A program made the translations under genes and the position numbers. From Halanaerobium sp. (GTDB lineage: Bacteria; Bacillota; Halanaerobiia; Halanaerobiales; Halanaerobiaceae), in NCBI GenBank assembly GCA_018399955.1, contig JAGYNO010000004.1:1-64000 (forward strand): a stretch of DNA of 64,000 bases. Direction: 5' to 3'. This document shows, piece after piece, positions 48,173 through 59,113 of this stretch. The number at the start of each line of letters is the position of its first letter. Position 1 is the stretch's first letter. Under the pieces are notes generated by a model. The model worked only from the letters and a program-made list of their open reading frames with translations. It did not search any database and was not told the DNA's origin.

Positions 48173-49516
48173 TTATTCTTTATTCAAAATTCTTCTGCTG
48201 CCAATCTCCATTAATTCTAATGCTTCCTCAGCAGAAATTTTACCCGCAAAAGCTCTTGCAAACTGTTGATCCATTAATTTTATTATATCATTTGATTTTT
48301 GTTCAAGCAGAGTTAAGTCCGTAGTTTTATCTAAGTTAGACATTAATACTTGTCTTGCATTTTCGGTTAAAGAATTATAATCACTTGAAGTATAATAATT
48401 ATTATTATATTCATTCAAAAAATTATTTTCTGTTATATCTAAATTATCTGTTTCTATTTTAGCAGATGGTAGTACTCCTGTTAATTCAGAAAACTCAAGC
48501 TGTGATTCTGAATTTGTGATAAAAGCTGCAAATTCTGCTGTTTCTTTTTTGAATTCTGCATCCTTTGGTATAACAAAATTCATCAGTGAAGCATTTAGTA
48601 TTCCTGCTTCACCAGTAGGAAGTGGAGCCAATCCTGTCATATCTCTAATATATTCAGAATCATTTTCTATTCTTTTTAAAAATTGAGGTGCAGTAATTAA
48701 TATAGCTAAATCATTTTCCAAATATCTTTCTACAGCAATATTGAAATCAGCTGTCAGACTATCTGATGGAATAATATCTTTTTCTGCCAGTCTTTGATAA
48801 TTAAGAATTATTTCTAAAGCTTTTTCTGTATTGAAAGCCGGTATTAAATTTCCTTCTTTTTCTTCAAATAATTTTATTCCTGCTTTTAAAAATTCCTGAT
48901 AAATTTTTATTCTCGGCATAAAAGCATAAACATCAGTTTTTTCTCTTATAACTTCTGCTGCAGCATATAATTCCTTATATGTTTCAGGCGGTTTGGCAGG
49001 ATCTAAACCAGCAATCATAAATATTTCTTTATTATATGCCATAATTCTTGAACTTAAATACCAGGGAAAAGCATAAACTTTTCCTTGATAGCGACCTGTT
49101 TCCCATAATTTTTGATAAAATTGCTTACTATAATCTTTTTTGAATTCTGAAATAGGATAAAGATGTCCTTCATTCAGAAGTGAAGACATTAATTCTGGAG
49201 ATAAATTTACCAATTGAGGAAGATCTCCTCCCATTCTGAACATTAAATTTTGTTTGACTGCATAAAAACTCAAATCTTCCCATTTGATTTTTATATTTGG
49301 ATTTTTAAATTGATATTCATTAATTTTCTTTAAAAAATAATCTTCATAATTAGATTTTAAATTGATTGTCCAGAACTCAACTTCTTTATAATTGTTTTCT
49401 GCGGCAGCTGAAAATGAAGGGAATAAAAATATAAGTAAAAAACAAGATATAATACTAAATAAAAATATTTTTTGATTCACTTTATGATTTATTATAATTT
49501 TCATAGTTTTCTCCAA
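48173..49516 (-). CDS. Extracellular solute-binding protein family 1
   Basis: 447 aa; signal peptide, VEFWTINLKSNYEDYFLKKINEYQFKNPNIKIKWEDL, YAFPWYLSSRIMAYNKEIF. Confidence 0.88.
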   Translation of the reverse strand: MEKTMKIIINHKVNQKIFLFSIISCFLLIFLFPSFSAAAENNYKEVEFWTINLKSNYEDYFLKKINEYQFKNPNIKIKWEDLSFYAVKQNLMFRMGGDLPQLVNLSPELMSSLLNEGHLYPISEFKKDYSKQFYQKLWETGRYQGKVYAFPWYLSSRIMAYNKEIFMIAGLDPAKPPETYKELYAAAEVIREKTDVYAFMPRIKIYQEFLKAGIKLFEEKEGNLIPAFNTEKALEIILNYQRLAEKDIIPSDSLTADFNIAVERYLENDLAILITAPQFLKRIENDSEYIRDMTGLAPLPTGEAGILNASLMNFVIPKDAEFKKETAEFAAFITNSESQLEFSELTGVLPSAKIETDNLDITENNFLNEYNNNYYTSSDYNSLTENARQVLMSNLDKTTDLTLLEQKSNDIIKLMDQQFARAFAGKISAEEALELMEIGSRRILNKE

Positions 49517-49568
49517 TCTTATAGCTAATAATATTTGTTTTGATTAAATAAAAAATGTATCTAGACGA

Positions 49569-49596
49569 TAAAAGCCTCTCAAATGAGAGGCTTTTA
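49569..49596 (-). terminator. Intrinsic terminator
   Basis: TAAAAGCCTCTC-AAAT-GAGAGGCTTTTA. Confidence 0.75.
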
Positions 49597-49696
49597 CCTG
49601 GCAGCAGGGCAAAATTGTTTTGATAAATTATATATTTTTCTTTCATATATAATATATTTAGTCATAATCTAATTTTATCCTGCATTAATTTAAAAG

Positions 49697-50596
49697 TTAT
49701 GCTGTAAAAACTTTTAAAGCTGAAGGTAAAAGCTTAATCTCTAAAGGAAATCTTGGACCTTTTTCTCCATCAATATCACAGTGATCGATATTCTTGTTAA
49801 TATTAATTTCTTCAATTTTAAAGTGATTATCCTGAAGATATATTAAATTATCATTATTAACATAATTACCCTGAAAAATTTCTGCAGCTGCTGAACCAAC
49901 CTTTAAAATATTACCTGCTTTAACAGCAATAAAATCAAATAATCCATCATCTACAGATGCATTTTTAGCTATATTTTTAAATCCACCTGCATCTTTGCTG
50001 TTAAAAATAAAAAAAGCAAGAAAATCACCAGCAAATTTTTCTTTAGATGTACTTATTTTAAGTGACATGGGCTTTAAATTCGGCAGTTCTTTTAAAGCAT
50101 ATAGATAATAGGCAACTTTACCAAGTCTATTTTTCATTTCTGTTTCTGTGCCGTGTGCAATACTAGAAATTATACCACCAACACATACATTTAAAAAATA
50201 GCGATTATTTACCTTGCCTATATCTATCTCTTTTATATTCCATTTTAAAATTCTATCAATACTTTTCTCTATACTCTGAGACATTCCTAAAAAAGAGGCA
50301 AAATCATTCGCTGTTCCAGAAGGGATAATTCCTAGAGGCAGCTCTATATTATTTTTCTGCATAATATTGAGAACATTACTTGCTGTGCCATCTCCACCCG
50401 CAACAATTACTGCTCTATATCTGTTATTAATATCAATAAAAGCAGAATCAAAGTTTCCTGATTCATTAGTTCTGAAAATATTAATTTGAAAACCTGCTTT
50501 TTGAAATTTTGCAATAAAAGAATCTAGATATCTGGGAAAGGACTTATCACCTGCAGCAGGATTATATATTAATTTAATTATTTTTGCAGTCATCAA
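49697..50596 (-). CDS. Diacylglycerol kinase family lipid kinase (YegS/BmrU-like)
   Basis: 299 aa; IYNPAAGDKSF, VAGGDGTASNVLN, LGIIPSGTANDFA. Confidence 0.93.
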   Translation of the reverse strand: MMTAKIIKLIYNPAAGDKSFPRYLDSFIAKFQKAGFQINIFRTNESGNFDSAFIDINNRYRAVIVAGGDGTASNVLNIMQKNNIELPLGIIPSGTANDFASFLGMSQSIEKSIDRILKWNIKEIDIGKVNNRYFLNVCVGGIISSIAHGTETEMKNRLGKVAYYLYALKELPNLKPMSLKISTSKEKFAGDFLAFFIFNSKDAGGFKNIAKNASVDDGLFDFIAVKAGNILKVGSAAAEIFQGNYVNNDNLIYLQDNHFKIEEININKNIDHCDIDGEKGPRFPLEIKLLPSALKVFTA

Positions 50597-50652
50597 ATCA
50601 GCTCCTATTTCTAATATTATTATATCATAGAAAGAGTTTTAAAAACAAAAAA

Positions 50653-50683
50653 ATTCCCCTTTTATCTTCCTAAAAAGGGAATC
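50653..50683 (-). terminator. Probable terminator hairpin
   Basis: ATTCCCCTTTT...AAAAAGGGAAT downstream of the AKR gene. Confidence 0.5.
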
Positions 50684-50785
50684 TTAGATAATGATTAATA
50701 ATTATTTTAGAAAAGAAATGGATGATTCATATTTTTTATAACTATCGAGTTTGCTTACAAAATAATATTAGTATTACAAATATGA

Positions 50786-51913
50786 TCACTGTTCAAAAAA
50801 TTGATGCACCTCTTTTAATAGATCAATTATATCTAAATTTTGAGGACAAGCTTCTTCACACTGACCACATTCAATGCAGTTATCTGCTCTGGCAGCTTCA
50901 TCCATTCCATAATATTTTTTAGCTATCTCTTCACCTTTATCAAGCAGTTTAGCCTGATTGTAGAGATGAAGGTTACCTGGAATATCAACACCTACCGGAC
51001 AGGGTAGACAGTATTCACAGCGGGTACATAATACCGGGCCTCGCATTTTTTCTGCTGCTTTTTTCATCATTTCATAGTCAGAATCACTAAATAATCCAAC
51101 CTTAGATTGATCTGCAGCTTTAATATTTTCTTCTACCTGCTGCATAGTACTCATACCACTTAAGACAAATGCTGCTTCTTTTTGACTCCAGAGCCAGTGG
51201 AGTGCCCATTCAACAGGTGTCCAATCTTTATTTTGTGAAGCAAATAACTCCTTTACTTCTTCTGGTGGTTCTTGTGCCAGCCAGCCTCCTCTGAGAGGTT
51301 CCATAATTATTACTCCAATACCTTTTTCATAAGCTCGTTTTAATCCTTTTTTCCCAGCCTGATACTCGGTATCTAAGTAATTATATTGAATCTGACAAAA
51401 ATCCCAGTCATAACTATCTAAAATTTTCTCAAATACTTGATAGCTGTCATGAAAAGAAAAACCCAAATACTTAATTTTACCTTGATTCTTTTTTTCTTCA
51501 GCCCAATTTAAGATATCTAGATTTTCTATTGTTTCCCATCTTTTTTTATTAAGTCCATGCAGTAGATAAAAATCTATTGTTTCGACTTCCAATTTTTCCA
51601 GCTGTTTATTAAAATATTTATCAAGATCAGCCTTTTCTTCAAGCTCCCACATTGGGAGTTTTGTTGCAAGATATACTTTATCGCGGTAGCCATCTTTAAG
51701 TACTTTTGCTACAAGTCTTTCGCTTTCACCCTGGTGATAGGGCCAGGCTGTATCAATATAGTTAACTCCTTTATCAACAGCATAACGAATCATTTCAATT
51801 GCTTTTTCTTCATCAATATCTGCAGAATCATCACCATTTATCGGCAGCCGCATTGCTCCAAAACCGAGTGCTGAAACCTCAATATCAAGATCCCCAAATT
51901 TTCTATACTGCAT
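50786..51913 (-). CDS. Aldo/keto reductase with C-terminal 4Fe-4S domain
   Basis: 375 aa; FGDLDIEVSALGFGAMRLP; CTRCEYCLPCPVGVDIP; CIECGQCEEACPQNLDI. Confidence 0.93.
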   Translation of the reverse strand: MQYRKFGDLDIEVSALGFGAMRLPINGDDSADIDEEKAIEMIRYAVDKGVNYIDTAWPYHQGESERLVAKVLKDGYRDKVYLATKLPMWELEEKADLDKYFNKQLEKLEVETIDFYLLHGLNKKRWETIENLDILNWAEEKKNQGKIKYLGFSFHDSYQVFEKILDSYDWDFCQIQYNYLDTEYQAGKKGLKRAYEKGIGVIIMEPLRGGWLAQEPPEEVKELFASQNKDWTPVEWALHWLWSQKEAAFVLSGMSTMQQVEENIKAADQSKVGLFSDSDYEMMKKAAEKMRGPVLCTRCEYCLPCPVGVDIPGNLHLYNQAKLLDKGEEIAKKYYGMDEAARADNCIECGQCEEACPQNLDIIDLLKEVHQFFEQ

Positions 51914-52005
51914 TTCTTGCCCCTCCAGTTATCATATTTAAATTATTTTAATTTTTATGATTTCTTAATTTTTATATTTCAAGAGATCTCTTTAAATACC
52001 TGCTT

Positions 52006-55000
52006 CTATTCTTCAGAAACAGCATCTTCTTTATGAACTGATTTTCTGAACCAGTTTACTACTTTTAATCTAATCTCAGCGACTATATCATATATAACTG
52101 GAATTATGACTAATGTTAAAATTGTTGAAAATAATAGACCACCTATAACTACAACTGCCATCGGCTGTTGAGTTTCTGCTCCAGTACCAAACCCAATAGC
52201 CAAAGGTAATAATGCTAAAACTGTAGTTAAAGTAGTCATCAATATTGGTCTCAACCTAATAGGAGCTGCTTCCAATATTGCTTCTCTTCTCTTCATTATT
52301 TTTCGCCTATTATTTATATAATCGATCATTACAATTGCATTATTTACAACAATACCGACCAGCATTATTGCACCTATCATTCCATTTACACTTAATGCCA
52401 TACCTGAAATTATAAGTGCAATTACCGCCCCCACAACAGATAAGGGAACTGTAAACATTATTACAAATGGATAAATTAAAGACTCAAATTGTGAAGCCAT
52501 AACCATATAAACAAGTAATACAGCAAGGATGACAGCTAAATATAGTTGAGAAAAAGAATCTTCCATATCTTGAGCTTCACCACCATAACTAAGTGTATAA
52601 GAAGGTGGTATTTCAAGTTTTTCTGCTACTATGTTTTCCAGATCGGTTTGAACATCACCAAGTGGTCTTTCAAAAATATCAGCAGTTATAGATATAACTC
52701 TCTGCTGATTTTCACGTTGAATAGAAGAAAACCCAGTTCCAGGTCCAATTTCAGCAAGCTGTGATAAAATAACATTTGATCCATCATTTCTAAATAATTT
52801 AATATTTCTTAAATTATTAAGTGAAGTGCTGTCAGCATCTGCTAATTTTAAATTGATATCAATTTCTTCTCCAGCCAAAGTTAAATTGTCAATATTACTG
52901 CCGCTAAATGCCATATTCACATAATCTATTATTTCACTCTCACTAAAACCATAATAATCTGCCTGTTTTCTATCAATATTTACATGAATTTCAGGATTAC
53001 CTTTTTCTAAAGATATATCTGTATTCCGAATTCCTTCCACTTGATTAAAAATTCTTTCTGTTTCCCCAGCAAGAATTAAAAGCCTATCTAAATCAGGTCC
53101 TTTAATCTTTGCTTCTAGTGCAGAACCTCCACCACTACCTCTTATCATTGATGTTTGAGCTGATACATTAATTCTAGGACCAGCTATTCTAGAAGTCCTG
53201 CTTCTAATTTCTTCTGCAATCTGATTTATATCGCGATCTCTATCTTCTAAATCAACTAGTTCAATAGTAAAACGGGCATTTCCCCGCCAGACTCTAGTAG
53301 TAGTAATATCAATTTCTTCAACATCATTTAAACGCTGCTGCACTTCTTTTACTATCTTATCAGTACTCTCGATTGTTGAATTTTCAGGCATAGAAACAAA
53401 TACTCTAATTGAACCCTGATCAGATGAAGGCATATATTCGGTTTTAAGTGGAATTATTCCTGTTAACATCCCAGCAGCAAAAATAACTAAAAATATCATT
53501 ACTGCTGCAAGTACTTTATACCGATTATCCAATGATTTATTTAGTAAATTTTGATATAATTTTATATATTTTTTATCTTTAATATTTTTATCAGACTCAT
53601 TTTTACTTACTTTCAGCACTTTAGATGAAAGCATTGGGATAAAAGTTAATGCAACAAATAATGAAGCAAAAAGTGAAAAAGTTACAGTCAGTGCCATCGG
53701 AGTAAAAAGTTCTGCCATCATATCTTCGATAAATATAACTGGCAAAAATACAGCAGCTGTTGTCATTGTCGAGGCAAAAATTGCTGCTGCTACCTCAGCT
53801 GTTCCTTCTTTTGCGGCCAGAAGACGGCCTTTACCATCTGCTCTATGTCTGTAAATATTTTCAAGAACAACTATTGAGTTATCAAGCAGCATACCTACAC
53901 CCAGGGCGATACCTCCTAAGGTTATAATATTTAAACTTAAATTAGCAAAAAACATCATAGCAAAAGCAGCCAGAACAGAAATAGGTATTGCTGCTGCAAT
54001 AACAATTGTACTGCTTATGTTTCTTAAGAAAAAATACAGAATAATAACAGCTAATATCCCACCAATTATAAAGTTCTGCTGTACCCCAGCAATTGAATCT
54101 TCTATATATTCTGCTGTATTACTTGTAATTTCAAGTTTCGCCTCTCCTAATTCACCTTTGAGCCGCTCTACAGCTTTTTTCACATCTGCAGCAGCAGCAA
54201 CAGTATTACTATCTCCCTGTTTTTGTATCGATATTCCAACACTTTCTTCTCCATTTAAATAACTTATACTGCTTATATCCTTAAAACCTTCCTCAATATC
54301 TGCAATTAATGTGATTGGTATTTTATCACCTGCTGAAGTATTAATCTCTATTTCTTTTATATCTTCTATACTGCTGAACTTACCTTTTGCTCTTACAGAA
54401 ATTTCCTCATCTCCTACCATAACATTACCCAAACCACCATCCTGATTGCTGGTTCTTATAGTTGATGTCATTTGACTCAAACTAATATTATAAGCATCAA
54501 GCTGTTCCTGGTTTGCATTTATCTTAATTACCCTTTCTCTACCTCCAGTAACCTCTGCAGAAGCAATACCCTCTATTTTTTCTAATTCAGGTTGAATTAA
54601 ATCTTCTGCAGTATTTTTTAATTCAACAGCAGTTAAGCCTGCTAAAGAAAGCTCCATTATTGGCTGTGAATTTGGATCAAAATTACGAATTCTTGGTGCA
54701 TCTGCACCATCAGGAAGCCTATTTTCTACTTGAGAGATATAATCTCTTAAATCATTTTTTGCTTCAGTTAGATCAGTACCATAATTTAACTGCAGCATAA
54801 CTCTAGAAAAACCTTCACTGCTGGTGGTATTTAAAGTATCAAGACCATCAAGTACTGCCACACTTTGTTCTATTGGCCTGGTTACTAATTCTTCAACCTC
54901 CTCTGGACTTGCCCCACTATATGAAGTTGTTACCATTAAAAATGGGACTTCTATATCAGGAGTTAAATCCATCGGCAGTCTAGTTAAGGCAATAGCTCCT

Positions 55001-55071
55001 ATTAACACAACAACCAGTATAAACATTGTAATTGTAACTGGTCTATCAACTGAAATATCAGAGAGTTTCAT
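52006..55071 (-). CDS. Efflux RND transporter permease (HAE1/AcrB-like)
   Basis: 1021 aa; SVDRPVTITMFILVVVLIGAIAL, GVGMLLDNSIVVLENI, GIVVNNAIVMIDYIN. Confidence 0.95.
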   Translation of the reverse strand: MKLSDISVDRPVTITMFILVVVLIGAIALTRLPMDLTPDIEVPFLMVTTSYSGASPEEVEELVTRPIEQSVAVLDGLDTLNTTSSEGFSRVMLQLNYGTDLTEAKNDLRDYISQVENRLPDGADAPRIRNFDPNSQPIMELSLAGLTAVELKNTAEDLIQPELEKIEGIASAEVTGGRERVIKINANQEQLDAYNISLSQMTSTIRTSNQDGGLGNVMVGDEEISVRAKGKFSSIEDIKEIEINTSAGDKIPITLIADIEEGFKDISSISYLNGEESVGISIQKQGDSNTVAAAADVKKAVERLKGELGEAKLEITSNTAEYIEDSIAGVQQNFIIGGILAVIILYFFLRNISSTIVIAAAIPISVLAAFAMMFFANLSLNIITLGGIALGVGMLLDNSIVVLENIYRHRADGKGRLLAAKEGTAEVAAAIFASTMTTAAVFLPVIFIEDMMAELFTPMALTVTFSLFASLFVALTFIPMLSSKVLKVSKNESDKNIKDKKYIKLYQNLLNKSLDNRYKVLAAVMIFLVIFAAGMLTGIIPLKTEYMPSSDQGSIRVFVSMPENSTIESTDKIVKEVQQRLNDVEEIDITTTRVWRGNARFTIELVDLEDRDRDINQIAEEIRSRTSRIAGPRINVSAQTSMIRGSGGGSALEAKIKGPDLDRLLILAGETERIFNQVEGIRNTDISLEKGNPEIHVNIDRKQADYYGFSESEIIDYVNMAFSGSNIDNLTLAGEEIDINLKLADADSTSLNNLRNIKLFRNDGSNVILSQLAEIGPGTGFSSIQRENQQRVISITADIFERPLGDVQTDLENIVAEKLEIPPSYTLSYGGEAQDMEDSFSQLYLAVILAVLLVYMVMASQFESLIYPFVIMFTVPLSVVGAVIALIISGMALSVNGMIGAIMLVGIVVNNAIVMIDYINNRRKIMKRREAILEAAPIRLRPILMTTLTTVLALLPLAIGFGTGAETQQPMAVVVIGGLLFSTILTLVIIPVIYDIVAEIRLKVVNWFRKSVHKEDAVSEE

Positions 55072-56397
55072 TTAATTATCACCTCGACTGACAACATTTA
55101 CAGTCATACCATCATTTAAATTTTCTTTACCTGTAGTAACTACTTCTTGTTCTGCTTCTAAGCCACTTTTTATAACTGCAATATCTTCATTTTCAGCTGA
55201 AATTTCGACTTCTTGTTTTTTTACTTTTCCATCTATTAATAAAAAAACATAATTTGTTCCATTATCTTCTAAAACAGCATTTTGGCTTACCAACACCATA
55301 TCTTTTGCCCTGGCAGTTATCAGTTCAACCTGTGCTGACATACCTGATTTAATAATATTTTCAGGGTTTTCTACAATTATTCTCACAGGAAAGCTCTGCC
55401 TGTTATCTGCAGTTCTCGGTGAAATACTTGTAATAATACCGTTAAATTCTCTATTTAATGATCTAAAATTAACATTTACTTCTTCACCAGTGATCAGTTT
55501 ATTAACATTTAGCTCATTAATATAAGCTAAAAGCTCAATCTGGTCAATATTTGTAATTACTGCAATTCTCTGATTTGATAACAGCTGACCTTTTTCCACA
55601 TTCAAATCTGCTACTATACCAGAAATTGGGGCTTCGACTTTACTGTAACTGCTGTTAAGTTTTGTTCTTTCTAAATTAACTTCAGCCTGAGCAACTTGAG
55701 ATTCAAGTGCAGCTATTTCTTCAGCTGCAGCTCCCATTTCTAAAAGTTCTAAAGATTTCAAGGCTGAAAGATAGCTGCTTCTAGCTGCAGTCAATTCGTT
55801 GGCACTTTGATCTAATTCCTGTTTTGAAATATATTCTTCTTCAAAAAGCTGTTTCTTCCTCTGATAATTTTCTTCTCTCAATTTTAATTCTGATTTTGTC
55901 TGCTCCAGCTGTGCTTCTTTCTGTTCGATTTCTGCTTTTCTGGCACCATTTACAGCAGACTGCAGATCTGCCTTAGCTTTTTTTAAGGATGCTTCTGCAT
56001 TTAACAAATCAAGCTCTCTACTGCGATTATCCATTTCTATCAAAATATCTCCTGCCTCTACTCTATCTCCAATTTTAACATTTACAGTATTTACAACTTC
56101 CTGTATTCTCGGCATAACTTCTACCTCTTGAGCAGCTTCAGCCAAAGCACTTACAGTTATTTGATCGGTAAAATCACCTTTTCTGCTTTTTACAGTTTCT
56201 ACAGCTAAAGCAGCTGATTCTGACTCATCTCCACTATTAGCAGCTCCACTTCCTGCCCCACCTCCCTGGCCTCCACCAGTACCCTGAGCTAATACATTAT
56301 TTATTAGATTAAAATTTTCATTATTAACTAAATTTAGGGCTGAAATAAGGAATAATATTAAGATAAAAAATATAATTTTTTTATTCACTTTGATCAC
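55072..56397 (-). CDS. Efflux RND periplasmic adaptor subunit
   Basis: 441 aa; VNVKIGDRVEAGDILIEMDNR, coiled coil, VEAPISGIVADLNVEKGQLL. Confidence 0.93.
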   Translation of the reverse strand: MIKVNKKIIFFILILFLISALNLVNNENFNLINNVLAQGTGGGQGGGAGSGAANSGDESESAALAVETVKSRKGDFTDQITVSALAEAAQEVEVMPRIQEVVNTVNVKIGDRVEAGDILIEMDNRSRELDLLNAEASLKKAKADLQSAVNGARKAEIEQKEAQLEQTKSELKLREENYQRKKQLFEEEYISKQELDQSANELTAARSSYLSALKSLELLEMGAAAEEIAALESQVAQAEVNLERTKLNSSYSKVEAPISGIVADLNVEKGQLLSNQRIAVITNIDQIELLAYINELNVNKLITGEEVNVNFRSLNREFNGIITSISPRTADNRQSFPVRIIVENPENIIKSGMSAQVELITARAKDMVLVSQNAVLEDNGTNYVFLLIDGKVKKQEVEISAENEDIAVIKSGLEAEQEVVTTGKENLNDGMTVNVVSRGDN

Positions 56398-57796
56398 TCC
56401 ATCCTACAGTATTTATAATCTTATCACTAATTATTCTAACTAAACTAAGTTCTTCAATCAAAAGTTGATCTCTGGATTTATGATATTCATTTAAACTGCT
56501 GTAATAATCAATCTCTGCTTTTAAAACTTCACTATTTTCAATTGAACCATCACTAAGCTGTTCTTTTCTAATTGTTAATAAATGTTCATCTTTTTTTAAA
56601 GATAAATCATTTTTTCTTAAAGTTCTAACTGCAGATTTAATATTATTTATAGAACTCTCTAATTGAAGATATTTATTTCTTTTTAAATTTTCTATTTTTC
56701 TTTTTTCAATTTCTATTTCATCAGTTACTTTTTGCTGCCTCAATTCATTTGCGCCTCCATCATAAAAATCATAACTAATGCTTAAACCGAGTATTGATTC
56801 TTCTGATGATTGATTATAACTTCCATTTAAATCTAAGTTTAATTTCGCATCATCTTCTATCCATTCTAAATTCTTCTCTAAAATAGTTATATTGAGCTGC
56901 TGAACTTTCAGCTCAGAATCAGTACTTAATAATTTATCATATAAATTATTTATATTATTTTCTTCATAATTGTAAAGAATATTTTCGAATAAATTTAATA
57001 AGGATGCATTTTGATCATAAATTAAATCCTGGTCTTTATCCAAACCTAAATTTAACTCAAAACTTTTTTTAGCATTTGCAAACTGATTATCAATATCAAA
57101 ATACTCATTTTCTGCATCTAAATATGTGATTTCTGCATTAAGAACTTCACTTTTAGCAGCTTCACCTACTTCAGCTTTTTCCATTAAATCTTCGAAATTA
57201 TTTTTTGCTTTATTAACACTTCTTTCTAGATTCTTTTGGGTTACTGAGAGTCTTAAAATATTGAGGTAGTCTTCTACCCAATCAATAATTTTGTTTTCTT
57301 TTAAATTTTTATATTCTGATTCACTTATTAAAAGCTCTCTGCTTTTTATAAAATACTCCTGTTCTAAATTGCTGTCAGTTATTGGCAGCAGACGTTTATT
57401 AAAATTAATTAAATAATTTTCCCCATCATTATCACTGTAATTTAACTGCTGATTAAGACTAAAACCAGAACTAAATTCTCTATTTAAATTGAGTAAGGTT
57501 TTTCTTTCTTCTAAAGTATTATTATTTGAATAATCTTTTTCAGCTTCATTTAAAACTTCATTATATTCTCCACTTATATTAATATTCCAAGACTGTTGTG
57601 CTCTAACAATCTCCAAATCTTTTTCTAAACTATTAATTTGATTTACCTTTTCGTTTAATTCTATATTATTTTTTAAAGCAGTTAAAAAAGCATCAGTTAA
57701 AGTTATTTTTTCTGCTGATGCTGATGCTGAAAAAAATGTTATTATAGAAATTACTAATAATATTATTCCAGAATTAAATCTATTCTTATTATTCAT
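56381..57796 (-). CDS. TolC-family outer membrane efflux protein
   Basis: 471 aa; signal peptide, ITLTDAFLTALKNNIELNEKVNQI, OMF repeat pattern. Confidence 0.88.
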   Translation of the reverse strand: MNNKNRFNSGIILLVISIITFFSASASAEKITLTDAFLTALKNNIELNEKVNQINSLEKDLEIVRAQQSWNINISGEYNEVLNEAEKDYSNNNTLEERKTLLNLNREFSSGFSLNQQLNYSDNDGENYLINFNKRLLPITDSNLEQEYFIKSRELLISESEYKNLKENKIIDWVEDYLNILRLSVTQKNLERSVNKAKNNFEDLMEKAEVGEAAKSEVLNAEITYLDAENEYFDIDNQFANAKKSFELNLGLDKDQDLIYDQNASLLNLFENILYNYEENNINNLYDKLLSTDSELKVQQLNITILEKNLEWIEDDAKLNLDLNGSYNQSSEESILGLSISYDFYDGGANELRQQKVTDEIEIEKRKIENLKRNKYLQLESSINNIKSAVRTLRKNDLSLKKDEHLLTIRKEQLSDGSIENSEVLKAEIDYYSSLNEYHKSRDQLLIEELSLVRIISDKIINTVGWSDQSE

Positions 57797-58841
57797 TAAG
57801 AATCACCCCTGGCTTTAAGTTTAAAATATCAGCCAGTTCTTCTGCTGCTAGATAATAATTTAAAATAGTATTATGATAATTAAACTGCTGATTATAATAT
57901 GAGGCTTCATACTGCAAAAGAGCTGTTAAATCTGCTGAACCAAGTTGATACTCGCGTTTAACTCGATTATACTCTCTCTCATAATTTTCTAATCTCTGCT
58001 TTTCAAGTTCAGATCTCTTTTCAAGCTGGACTAGATTTAATTGAGCAGAAACAATTCTGCTCTCTAAGCTATCTTCTGTTTCTTCTAAAGCGATCTCAGC
58101 CTCTTGAATTGAAAGAGCTGCAATCTTTTTATCTATCTCAGCGGCTTCTATCTCTTCTACCTCATTATTAATTTCTGCAAGTCTTATATCCAATTTCTTT
58201 ATCTTAATTTCGTTATTATTTTCAAATCCTATTTTTAAAGCTTCTTGTTGACTGATCTCCCAAAAATTAATCTCAGGAAATTCACTTAACTCAAATTTAA
58301 GGCTATCTAATTTAAGCATATTTTTAAAATCATTTAAATGCTGTTCAAGCTCATCTTTTAATGTCTGTAATCTCATTTCTGCATCTCTAAATATATTGCG
58401 CTGTTCTAAAAGCTCAACTCTATTTACTTCCGATAATTCAAATCTTTTTTCGAATTCATTATAAAGCCTTTTTTCTGCGATTACAGTTAACTCTTGAGAT
58501 TCAATCTCTTTTTCATTTGAGATAATTGTTAAATATTTATTAATAATATCTTTAACCACCTCAGCCCGTTTATCCTCATAATTTTTTTCTGCACTTATAA
58601 AATCCTTCTCAGCTAATATTTCTTGACTAAGATACTGATTCAATTTATTTTGGGACTTTGCCTTTTTATAGTTCAATTCTGATTTTTTTAAAGCTAATTC
58701 CGCATTCAATAGTGAATTGTTATTTTCTTCTGCTAGTTCTAATGTTTCGCTTAAATTTAATTCTATTTCTTCTGCAAATACAGCTGATGAAAAAAATAAA
58801 ATAAAAACTGTTAATATCAAAATTAAAATATTTTTTTCCAC
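57789..58841 (-). CDS. TolC-family outer membrane efflux protein (second, shorter)
   Basis: 350 aa; signal peptide, ELNLSETLELAEENNNSLLNAELALKKSELNYKKAKSQ. Confidence 0.82.
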   Translation of the reverse strand: MEKNILILILTVFILFFSSAVFAEEIELNLSETLELAEENNNSLLNAELALKKSELNYKKAKSQNKLNQYLSQEILAEKDFISAEKNYEDKRAEVVKDIINKYLTIISNEKEIESQELTVIAEKRLYNEFEKRFELSEVNRVELLEQRNIFRDAEMRLQTLKDELEQHLNDFKNMLKLDSLKFELSEFPEINFWEISQQEALKIGFENNNEIKIKKLDIRLAEINNEVEEIEAAEIDKKIAALSIQEAEIALEETEDSLESRIVSAQLNLVQLEKRSELEKQRLENYEREYNRVKREYQLGSADLTALLQYEASYYNQQFNYHNTILNYYLAAEELADILNLKPGVILNE

Positions 58842-58992
58842 TAAAAACCCTCCTCTTTCATGATTGTGAATATTTTTTTAAAAATCTTATTTCAATAAAC
58901 ACACAAATCTGTTTATCGTTTTTACTGTTATTTATTAACTTGAAGCGTAATTATATTTTATTATAAACATAAAATTGTGAAGATAATATGAA

Positions 58993-59019
58993 AACCGCAG
59001 ATATATTTCATCTGCGGTT
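58993..59019 (-). terminator. Intrinsic terminator
   Basis: AACCGCAGAT-ATATTTC-ATCTGCGGTT. Confidence 0.65.
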
Positions 59020-59113
59020 AATTAAATATCAATATATTAAATTGCTTTAACTGAATTCCACAGTGTTACTAAAAAACTAAGTTAAATATTTAAATCAAAT
59101 TCTTAATAACTAT

